The position numbers were made by a program, and so were the translations under genes. A stretch of DNA of 13,262 bases from Asterionellopsis glacialis (Eukaryota; Bacillariophyta; Plagiogrammaphyceae; Rhaphoneidales; Asterionellopsidaceae), in the NCBI GenBank assembly GCA_014885115.2, contig WKLE02001997.1, positions 1 to 13,262 of the forward strand, read 5' to 3'. Positions 1-8,400 of this stretch are shown in pieces. Numbering within the stretch: the first letter of the stretch is position 1; every line of letters begins with the position of its first letter. The notes under the pieces are model-generated. The model searched no databases. It saw only the letters and a program-made list of their open reading frames with translations, and had not been told where the DNA came from.

Positions 1-811
1 TTTTCTAGAGTACTCTTTATGCCATAGTGACTCAAAATCTCTAATGTCCAGATCTGTGGAAACTGATCTCCCAGCGACCCCATGGGTAGACACGCGAACC
101 CCTCGGTATTAGTACCTGGTAATTACTGTCTGTACCAGATAACTAGAAATACATGTGGAGCACCCAAAGTGTCCAAAAAGTACACTAAATTAATTTTTGC
201 CACTCCAGGAATTAAATGATTGGTCGAAGATATAAAGTACCTGGTACAATAAAAAAATACACTAGGCAAAGTAAACTAAATTAATCTCTCTCCCTAAGTA
301 CTGGTATAGGGCGAACAGGTGCTTCTTGTAGACTACCAGGTACCTGGTACGGTAGAACTGTCTACAGATGATATGCGAACCAGTTGCGAACAACTTTGCG
401 AACCCCATCTTGAAGAATTCTTCACAATCACAGGCGTGTAGTCTCAATCATAGTCCCTCTCTCTCTAGTCCTCTCTTCTTAGGACGGTCCTCTAGTCCTA
501 GGTCCTACGCACTACATGGTACTGTGCTACTGTACCCCAGGTACCAGGTAGTAATTACCTGGTTAAACGTACCTGGTAAATGAAGTACCGGTACCTGCTA
601 GACTTCTAGGTCCTCTCTAGAGATAGAGTTCATTTTCTCTACTTTTTGTTCTCGCGACATTAGACCCATCATCGCCAACACTTAAACACACGATCCATTT
701 CAACTGTATTGAAAAAGCTGATTTCTTGCACATGCATTATTTCTAACCATTCCACCCAAAAAAGAAAGAAACCATCAAACGAACAAACAATAGAACAAGA
801 ACACATACAAT
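1..811. repeat. Gene-free flank rich in TACCTGGTA palindromic repeats
   Basis: I see no convincing gene here. The stretch is dense in a 9-base word, TACCTGGTA, and its complement TACCAGGTA. Exact copies lie at 113-121, 238-246, 341-349 and 570-578 on the plus strand, and at 334-342 and 542-550 in the opposite sense. At 334-349 two copies overlap to make a perfect 16-base palindrome. At 543-563 ACCAGGTA and TACCTGGT form an 8-base inverted repeat around a 5-base loop. Several GTCCT/AGGAC pieces cluster at about 465-510 and again near 602-620. GCGAACC-like words recur at 92, 311, 374 and 398. The right end presumably includes the promoter and 5' leader of the RING gene that starts at 812. The same repeat family reappears at 4980-5070. 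Confidence 0.7.
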
Positions 812-1940
812 ATGGTAATAGGAACTGCTGTCATTGTGATACTTACGTTTGTTATTCTATGGGATATTGTGATTATTGCCTTGAGAATTCGACGTGACTG
901 TATGGTGCGAAGAGAGGGTGTTAGAGCCGCTGCTGTTCGAGGTACGTTTAAAGCATGTTGAATGTTGTAGTAACACTTTCGCAAGGACGTATTACCTAGT
1001 TACCGCATATTTCAACACACTTCTAATGCTGTTTTGTTGCAACTAAATATGATATAATATTATTATGATGTACCATATGATATAGACGAACAGTTGTCAG
1101 AAAAGAAAGAAAAATTAAGACAAACACTCCCACAAAAGGTACGTGATAGACAGTACGAAAAGAATTCGAATATCATTGCCGCCATGGAGATTTTTTCACA
1201 CTGAATAAATCATGCATTTTACCGTCATGACTCAAATTTGCTTGCTTGTCATTCATAATGTTGTATTTTAGATTTGGAATGAAACTAATGATAATAGTAA
1301 TGACCAAGAAGAAAATTGCGCATCATCATCACCACAACAATCACAGCCACAACAAGGAGTAGAAGTATCATCACAACAACTACTAGAAGAGCCACAAGAG
1401 CAAGAACGTATTGTGGACGTAGACGATTTGGAAGTAGCAACTGTAAGCAACAACAATCAAAATAATAATAGTAATAGTAATAGTAATATAGATGCAATAG
1501 AAAAAGAAGAAGTCACGGATTTTGTACCACACGAATGTACAACATCTGATGTAACAAACAACAATCATGATACTGAATGTATAAAAATTGTTATAGTGGA
1601 TAATGATGATAATCCACAACCACAACAACAGCAACAACTTGACGACGACGATGACGAAAGAGACGAAGACGACGGAAATCAGACTCATGGCAAGTATTGC
1701 AATAACTACTACAACAACAATCACAAAGAGTGTTCTGTTTGTCTTGCTGAATTTGAAAATGGATGTACTATTTGTTATTCCAATAATCCATCCTGTAACC
1801 ATATATTTCATCATGAATGCATGGTAGAATGGTTAGTCAAACATGACGAATGTCCTTGTTGCCGACAACAATATATCATTATGGTTGAAGAAGACGACCA
1901 GAAAGAAGATGAACAACAAGAACAGCAAGAAACGCCATGA
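812..1940 (+). CDS. Membrane-anchored RING-H2 zinc-finger protein, three exons (probable E3 ubiquitin ligase)
   Basis: The inferred exons are 812-941, 1086-1138 and 1272-1940, giving 283 residues. Exon 1 starts at ATG 812 and encodes a hydrophobic segment (about residues 2-24, ending in IVIIAL) followed by a basic patch (RIRRD, VRREGVR), as in a single-pass anchor with a cytosolic C-terminus. Exon 2 gives a short charged, helix-like segment (LSEKKEKLRQTLPQK). Exon 3 opens with IWNETNDNSND and runs through a long Q/N/D-rich region, probably disordered. It ends with a RING-H2 domain at about residues 215-258 and an acidic E/D/Q tail. The RING ligands are complete: C-x2-C, then CNHIFHHEC, then C-x2-C in CPCC. 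RING-H2 proteins with a membrane anchor usually act as E3 ligases that recruit an E2 to membrane substrates; that role is inferred. A paralogue with matching intron phases lies at 3796-4576. The exon joins keep frame (phase 1, then phase 0), and retaining either intron gives an early stop. Confidence 0.85.
942..1085 (+). other. Intron 1 of the first RING-H2 gene
   Basis: This is a 144-base intron with donor GTACGT and acceptor ATATAG, inserted in phase 1. Reading through the donor meets TGA within seven codons, so splicing is needed to join the membrane anchor to the rest of the protein. Confidence 0.75.
1139..1271 (+). other. Intron 2 of the first RING-H2 gene
   Basis: This is a 133-base intron with donor GTACGT, identical to that of intron 1, and acceptor TTTTAG, inserted in phase 0. 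Retention would give a stop codon before the RING exon. Confidence 0.8.
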
Positions 1941-2503
1941 CGGTGTATTTTCAACTTGCTAAAAAGTTGTACAGGACGACGAAACTACACTGTGGCGGTT
2001 CTGTCAAAAATGGTAGGTACACCTTTTCTTACTTGTACGTACATGATGTAAAGTAAAAATGTTTCCAGTAAAACTTATAAAGAGTATATTGTTTACAGTT
2101 CTCCACGCGCCTTTATGCATTGTCGACCACTCAAACATTTATGTCAATTGAAAATATTGCCAGCTAATTTTTGTATTTCTAGAGAGAGGATAACATGAAC
2201 AGATCGAGCAAACCGAGTAACCGGCAAAAGCACTACAACTAACGTGTGATATGGGGTATCCACAATTTTGTTAGCTGTGCGTTTCGCTGTTCGCGAATAT
2301 GTGTCTACCGAGGGGTGTACCGGTAGTTGATCATTTCGCGTTCGACTTCATTGTTTTTGCAAAAATCTTTCAATACGGTATTTTTGCAAAACACATAAAA
2401 AAACTCCAAAAGACCATTGCAATGACAAAATCTCTATTGATCAACAAAACATAAAAACAAGAATTTCGACATAATAGTGGTGATCGATATCATCGATAAG
2501 TTG
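1941..2503. other. Intergenic stretch between the RING gene and the broken PAQR gene
   Basis: I see no gene in these 563 bases. The left part presumably holds the 3' untranslated region of the RING gene. At 2354-2365 is a perfect 12-base palindrome, TTTTTGCAAAAA, and 11 of its bases recur at 2381-2391. These two AT-rich palindromes lie about 110-150 bases upstream of the PAQR start codon and could be remnants of its promoter. A stretch at 2301-2316 shares short words (GTGTCTACC, TACCGAGGGGT) with the complement of 85-108, which is weak evidence of a shared repeat. Confidence 0.6.
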
Positions 2504-3379
2504 ATGAGCTATTTTTGGTTACCCCAACCTGATTCGTCTATGATATCAGGATTAAATTATACCCATGATGAAGTGCCTTTCTATCTAATTCAAGATTACA
2601 CGTTTACAGGATATAGAGCGAATTTGAATGTTTTTGAATGCTTGTCAAGTATGTTTCAAATGCACAATGAGTTAGTTTATATATGGACACATTTAATTCC
2701 AGCCCTGTTTATGTGGGGCTATGCGTATTCTTATTATAGTAGACAACAAGAATGTCGATCAATCAATCCCAAATGGCAAGGAGAACAAGAAATCCCATCA
2801 TCATCTTTAGCTACCATTGCATTGTAATGTGCATCCATGGCATTCGTATTTACTGTCTCTTACTTTTCGCACACCTTTAATCCTATCAATGAAGCCTGGT
2901 TTGTATGGTGTTGGCAAATCGATTGGAGTGCTATCAACTTGGCTATTCTGGGTCAATTTGCGACTAATATAACATTTGGATTTTATCACAACCTTCAAAA
3001 GCAAAGATTTTGGTCAAGCGTATATAGTTTATGTATGGGAGGGATGCTTTTTATTTCAAATACATCTTTATTTGTGATGCAGAGCATAGCTATCAAGGCA
3101 ATTGTAATAAGTGCCGCAGTTGCATTACCTACCACTGGATGATTTGTAGATATGTGCATATCATTGCCTTCCTCTGACTTGACATTTATGTATAAAAGTT
3201 TGAGGAATCCTATAATCCTAACGCTTATTGGCGTAACAATATATGATGCACAATTACCTGAACGATGGTACCCGGGAAGTTCTGATTTGTGGGGGGGTCA
3301 CCATACGATTCATCATTTGTGGACAACTGGCTTTGCCTTTCTCCTTTCTTATGGAACGCAATGCATTATATTGGGCTAA
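2504..3379 (+). pseudogene. PAQR/hemolysin-III family (adiponectin-receptor-like) seven-helix protein, broken by two nonsense codons
   Basis: One reading frame of 292 codons encodes a complete PAQR-type membrane protein, but it is interrupted by TAA at 2825-2827 (codon 108) and TGA at 3140-3142 (codon 213). There is no frameshift. The first in-frame ATG is at 2504; the frame reaches further upstream only through non-ATG codons. Family motifs are present in order: GYRANLNVFECLSSMFQMHN then IWTH (codons ~38-64); SYFSHTF in helix 2 (His at codon 123); QIDWSAI at helix 3 (Asp at codon 140); and PERWYPGSSDLW followed by HHTIHH (His at codons 267 and 271). These are the positions of the zinc ligands in adiponectin receptors (His, Asp, HxxxH), so the metal site would be intact. 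Seven hydrophobic segments can be counted. The first stop falls within helix 2, the second just after helix 5. PAQR proteins are membrane receptors or ceramidase-like hydrolases. This copy is probably a recent pseudogene; a sequencing error or allele-specific stops are alternatives. Confidence 0.85.
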
Positions 3380-3795
3380 ATGGAGGTCAAATTCAATGAC
3401 TAATTCAACCAAGAAGATTCTATGATTTTTAAAATAAACCATTTGACTGACTATTGCTAAGTAATAGCTGAAGGATACAAGTATTACATCTACTATTTTA
3501 ACTGTACTTACACAATAAGAAGCTTACGTTTGAGCTTTTCCATTCTTTTGACTTATCAAAAGATGTGCAAAGTTTGTTTTTTTATCACAATTTAGTTGTG
3601 AGATTCATCATCAACTCCAGCAAATTTGATAAAGGTTGCTAGACAGCAGTACACTTGCTTTCGACAGATAGCTTTTCTTTGCGAGAGGTTTCTAACCTAC
3701 CTGCAATGGTTCGTGTTTTCTAAAAACCACCAAATGTACAACAATTTCAAGTTTCTGAGATGGTAGCAAATACTGCATATAACAAAGTCTTTGGA
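3380..3795. other. Intergenic stretch between the PAQR pseudogene and the second RING gene
   Basis: I find no coding region in these 416 AT-rich bases. They separate the 3' ends of two convergent units, so they presumably hold both 3' untranslated regions. AAAATAAACC near 3429 is a possible polyadenylation context for the plus-strand unit. I see no strong repeat or RNA gene. Confidence 0.5.
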
Positions 3796-4576
3796 TCAGA
3801 CAGTTTCAATCAAATATGGTGCCCTACAACAAGGACATTCATCATGTCGCATTAGCCACTCAATCATACATTCATAATGGAAAATATGTGAACATGATGG
3901 ATTGTTGGAGTAACATGTAGAGCACCCGTCTTCGAAACTAAGAAGACATATAGGGCATTCGTTGCTCCTATCTCTTTTACCGTTGTTGTTATTTTGTACC
4001 CCCTCATCCTCATCTTTTACCAGTTTCGGTTTTGAGAAGTCTTTTGCATCGAAATGATCATTCAAATTATTGTCTTGTTCTCTTCTTGGTTCTAATTGTG
4101 ACGTCTCCACGTCAATTGCAAGACTATTGTTACCATCTCCCTTCCAAACCTAAATATATTGCCAGCAAGAAACAATTTCAACGACAAGATATTGTACAAT
4201 TATTAATCAAAGACTGTAAAAGCATTTCAATAATGATCGAAGCTGTGTCTATTTTCGCACCTGAAGAGGAAGTGTTTGCTGCAATTTCGCTAGTTTCTCT
4301 TTTTTTGTTAGAACATTTTCTGAATCTTTTAACAGTATTAGTTAAATAGCATGGGATGATGACATCACAACAAAACATTCAAAGATTTAGTTCGTAGTGC
4401 AGTTGTGTTCTTTCGAACGAAGAAAAGGCAAAGATTAGTTGTAATAGACCAAGCCACTTACGATGGACACGTTGGTGTTCACGTTGTCTCAACCATATTT
4501 GTTCTTGTATTTTCAAGTATATGATGATAAATCCAAAGATTGCTGCAAGAGCAGCTCCAGCTGCATTGTTTCCCAT
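3796..4576 (-). CDS. Membrane-anchored RING-H2 zinc-finger protein, three exons, paralogue of the gene at 812-1940
   Basis: On the minus strand the inferred exons are 4576-4462, 4319-4261 and 4149-3796, giving 175 residues. Exon 1 begins at ATG 4576 and encodes a short hydrophobic anchor (AAGAALAAIFGFIIIYL, about residues 5-21) followed by a basic, Gln-rich segment (LRQREHQRVH). Exon 2 encodes a charged segment with KKEKL and QQTLP, matching KEKLRQTLP in the paralogue. Exon 3 begins VWKGDGNNS, against IWNETNDNSND in the paralogue, passes through a linker with DEDEG and NNNN, and ends with a RING-H2 domain at about residues 123-166. The ligands are complete: C-x2-C, CSHIFHYEC, CPCC. Over a 50-residue stretch covering the RING, 35 residues match the other copy by eye. 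Intron phases (1, then 0) are the same. It lacks the long Q/N/D-rich region and acidic tail of the first copy. A membrane-bound E3 ligase role is inferred from the fold. Confidence 0.83.
4150..4260 (-). other. Intron 2 of the second RING-H2 gene
   Basis: This is a 111-base intron in phase 0, with donor GTGCGA, weaker than the GTACGT or GTAAGT of its relatives, and acceptor ATTTAG. Retention gives a stop at the fourth intron codon. Confidence 0.7.
4320..4461 (-). other. Intron 1 of the second RING-H2 gene
   Basis: This is a 142-base intron in phase 1 with a consensus donor GTAAGT. Two possible acceptors lie six bases apart: TTCAG, ending at 4320 and chosen here, and AAAAG, ending at 4326. Both keep the frame and differ by two residues. 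The length and phase match intron 1 of the paralogue (144 bases, phase 1). Confidence 0.72.
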
Positions 4577-5470
4577 TTTACTCTAATGCCTTCTTAATTT
4601 CCAAAACTTGTGATGTGTATGTGTAAGTGCGTGTGCTTTACTTCAACTTTCTTTTGTTGTGATTTTCTTTTTTCATTCTTGTTTTTGATAAACAGAATTT
4701 TCTTGTCGTGTGCTATTGCATGATGTAAATCTTCAGATGACACGCAATACATCTGGAGGAAGGAAATACTTCTTCTCTTGCCTCTATAATACAACATGAT
4801 GTTTTGATATTATTTGACACGAAAGAAAAAAAGAAGTACAGAGAATTTTAGCCATCCCGAACCCATCTTGTGGGACCGACCCTGCTGGGTTTCAGTATGT
4901 ATTCTAGTAGGAAGCAACCCGAACCCTCCTACTACCGCAACGCAGTACTAAGCACTGTAAGTACGAGCTTACCTTGACTTTTACCTGGTAGTCTTTGTCT
5001 GATATAAACTTTGATACATATTATTGTTTGTACCGTTTGAGTTTTACTAGGTATCTGGTACCAGGTACTGCTTTTTCTAACAGATATATATCAGTACCGT
5101 TAGTAAGAAACTTAGACCCGGGGGACCTATGCATCCTATTCGCTACTTATCAAATACTGTTAATACCTAGCTACATTGAGTAATATGTACTTACTTTCAA
5201 TGATTACTTAAGTAGAGTTAACGTTTTCTCTATTGTGTCGCCAGCCTGACGTTGAATGAATATGAAAAAAAAGAAACGGCTGTTTTGTTTGAAGTTTGTC
5301 ACAATTTTTTTGTTGCGGATACCAAACGCAATAATCAACCGTTGGAAAGAGCCAAGAGCTTTAACTCACGCACATTTGAAGACAGTTCATACATCTCTGA
5401 GTTTGCAGTCTATTAGCCGTGATACGGTTCGTTAGTTACTTACCCTGTCTTATATCACGAGCAAAAAAAG
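4577..5470. repeat. Gene-free region between divergent RING and kinase genes, with TACCTGGTA repeats and inverted repeats
   Basis: I see no gene in these 894 bases. The left part should be the promoter and leader of the minus-strand RING gene, and the right part those of the kinase gene. TACCTGGTA occurs at 4982-4990. At 5052-5067 there is a near-perfect 16-base palindrome around CTGGTACCAG, which contains TACCAGGTA at 5059-5067; it is built from the same word as the left flank. CGAACCCATCTTG at 4858-4870 matches CGAACCCCATCTTG at 399-412 apart from one base of length. A perfect 8-base inverted repeat, TAGTAGGA and TCCTACTA, lies at 4905-4912 and 4927-4934. The last 250 bases before the kinase ATG contain A- and T-runs but no element I recognise. 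Confidence 0.65.
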
Positions 5471-8400
5471 ATGGAAGGAGCTGGTGTCACAACAACAGAT
5501 TCGGCTACAAATAAAGGAGAGTCGCTTCGCGAGAAAATGGCATCGCGTGGAAGAGGAGGGAAAGGTCGAACAAGAAGTAATCATGCAAGCAGTATGTCTG
5601 GAGGAATTCTAGCAGCTCTGCCATCCAACGTGATGCCCTCCCAACGAATATCTTCTAATACGAAAAGAAAAGGAAAACATACGTCAGCATCAGGAACGAA
5701 TGCGCATTTCCCCACAAACCAACAGCATCAACAGAAATTGAACAAAATAAACATTATTATGGAAACCTGGAGTGATGCTGGTGGTGAATCGACTCCTGAA
5801 AAAAAACATCGAAACATTGCTGGTGAGAAAACTGTTATTCCGGGAAGTCCACCACCATCTAATATTCTTATTTCAAAATTGGCATCTTCGCCTGTAGCAA
5901 AAAGGGATGAAAACTTTTGCAATTACGAGGAACACCAAGAAAATAGCAATTTGACCAGCCCAAGTAATTTGAGTGATGTGTCAGGTTTGACAACACCTGC
6001 TTCCGAAAAGAAAAATAACGAACACGATTGTCTTGCGTCGCCTAATCCAATTTTTCAAACCACAGGAGCGACCGCAGCTCTATTATTAGGGGGTGACCAG
6101 GACAGTGAGATCAATGAAACTGACCATTGTCTCTTGCCACGCCCTCTCTTTCAGGATGATGAAGACGATAGGAGTCCGTACGGCGCCGATGTCGAGAACA
6201 TTTCAGAATGTGGAAAAATTGAGGATGGATACGATGAGGATAGTCATGTACAATCATCATCTTCCTCTAGTAGTGAGAATAAACAAGAAAGTGATGATGA
6301 AACGGAAGTTGAAATTATTACCATTGAAGATGAAGATGACGATAAAAGTTGTGAGGAATCTACTGTATCTTCAGCAAGCCTTGAAGAGGACGAAGAAGAG
6401 GACGAACTTGAAATCGACGACGATGAATCAGCATCAAGTGTGGCAGAAAGCTGCTATATTATGTCAGAAGAGGAAGGAGGTATCGAAAATACTTACAATA
6501 CCTCTAAAAATGATGATGATAATAGTGAAGATTATGTACCAGACGAAAACAGTGATGATTCGGATGAAGAATTAGAAATTGATGACGATTCTTCAAATGA
6601 TACACCTAAATTAAATCACCGAAGAAAAGGCAACTATAAGAATGGCGCTTCCGCAAAGGGTCATCTTCGTCGGTTGATCTTGGACAGTGATGACGAAGAA
6701 GATAACTATGACAAAGATGATGATTCTACAATCACAGAAGACGATGAAGAAGAATCCGCTCATAACAACACAACACAATATAAAGTTGATCCACTTGCTA
6801 TGACAACTGCCTCTCTATTGAAGGGAGGAGATGGGAAAGAATTATTTGTGATGGAATGGTCAAATGGCTTGGAAGACACTCGTGCCGACGACGATGATAG
6901 TAAATGCCATGTTTCTTTGAAAGATTGTGATTCTTTCTCCCCCAGTGTCGACGATGACAAGTCCTGCTCGACGCGTGAACTTACTAACAAAAAGGAAATC
7001 GACAATGCTTCTTTAGAAGCTCTTCTAGATAAAAACATGTCATTTATGGACGATATGTCTGCCTCAAGTAGTGCCCATTCATTGTCCACAGTATTGGAAA
7101 ATGCTACAGAATCTGTCAATAATCACAGCGAAGTGGTAGCACCAGTGATCATATCAGACGTTGAAGTTGAGAAGTCACCACTCAAAAATGGAGACAACGA
7201 ATCTTCCATGGAAGTTATGGTAGACGATGAAGAATCCTTCATGAATTTGACTCTATCCAGCACTGTGCTGTCTTCATTGGTGTCTACCAAGAATTACGAG
7301 AGTGGTGCCGAAGAACAACTAAGTGCCAGTGGAGTACAGCAGAGAATTACAATAGTTGATGTTGGTCACATTGAAATCGATAACCAGGAGACTGGAGGTG
7401 AAAGTGATGACGACTCCTCTATTGTAGCTGTTGCTGATCTTGATGAATCGTTTGTTCACATGACACTGACCGACACCTTCCACCAAACCACCAATGTTTC
7501 TGAAGAAAAGTTGGTGCAATCTAAAGATGATCCAGCAGAAGATAAGCCTAATGACAAGGAAAATAGTGTTCTTCTACAAGCAAGCAATGAGATGAGTAAA
7601 GGTCGAGACAAAGAACAAGAAACGACTCACAGTATATCATCCAGAGAATTCTCTAGTCTTAGTTTGAAAGAAGGTTCTTCTAAGTCCTCCCGACCGAAAA
7701 CAATTCGTCGAGAGGGATCGGTTCAACTTGGAAAGTGGTCGTTGGGTTCTAAAATTGGTGTCGGATCCTTTGGGGTAGTTCATGTTGGAATGAATAAACA
7801 AACTGGAACATTGATGGCAGTCAAAAGTGTCAAGTTAGAAAAGGCTGTCATGAAGGATATCCGTCGTGAAATCAATTTGTTGCGGACTTTAGATCATATC
7901 AATATCGTAAGGTATCTTGGGGCTGAGATGAATGCAAGTGATTTGCATATCTTTCAAGAATGGGTTCCCGGTGGAAGCGTAGCATCTCTTTTGCAGAAAT
8001 TTGGTCCCTTTTCATTCCCGGTTGTCCGCAGTTATTTGCTCCAAATTATTGCTGGCCTCGCTTATCTTCATAAAAATAACATATTACACCGTGACATCAA
8101 GGGAGGAAACGTCCTTGTCAACGATGCCGGTGTTGTAAAACTAGCTGATTTTGGAGCTAGTCGCAAACTAGCTCAACAGGCGTTCGAAATGGAAAGTTTA
8201 ACTATGCGAGGCACACCCTACTTCATGGCTCCTGAGGTTTTCCAAGAGAAGTACGGAGCCAAAGCAGATGTCTGGAGTGTTGGCTGTGTTGCATATCAGA
8301 TGACAACTGGAGTTCCACCGTGGAAGGAAATGGGTTTTACAAATCCAATGGCGCTATTTGTCCATCTTACTAAAGATGAAGGTCCTCCGGCGTTGCCAGA

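Noticed and set aside
85..108. Shared words with the complement of 2301-2316 (TACCGAGGGGT, GTGTCTACC)
   Set aside because: An 11-base match between two places is expected by chance in a window this size, and the word order differs; too weak to call a repeat.
368..583. Plus-strand 71-codon frame in the left flank
   Set aside because: It lies across the TACCTGGTA and GTCCT repeat pieces and shows no protein-like pattern.
1383..1814. Minus-strand frame of 143 codons with a hydrophobic, Ile/Val/Tyr-rich product
   Set aside because: It is the antisense of the Asn/Gln/Asp-rich exon of the first RING gene; triplet bias creates the open frame and the apparent membrane segments.
2824..2893. Intron beginning GTAATG that would remove the first PAQR stop
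   Set aside because: The only nearby AG would delete the conserved helix-2 SYFSHTF motif with its metal-ligand His, so a nonsense mutation fits better.
2825..3142. Stop-codon reassignment to explain the PAQR stops
   Set aside because: Both TAA and TGA are ordinary terminators of other genes in this window (kinase and Nopp140-like TAA; both RING genes and Z-ISO TGA).
4594..4797. Minus-strand 67-codon frame upstream of the second RING gene
   Set aside because: Its Lys/His-rich composition comes from low-complexity sequence; it more likely belongs to the promoter or leader of the RING gene.
6093..6575. Plus-strand 160-codon frame, Lys/Met-rich, within the kinase gene
   Set aside because: It is an out-of-frame reading of GAT/GAA-rich acidic codons of the kinase.
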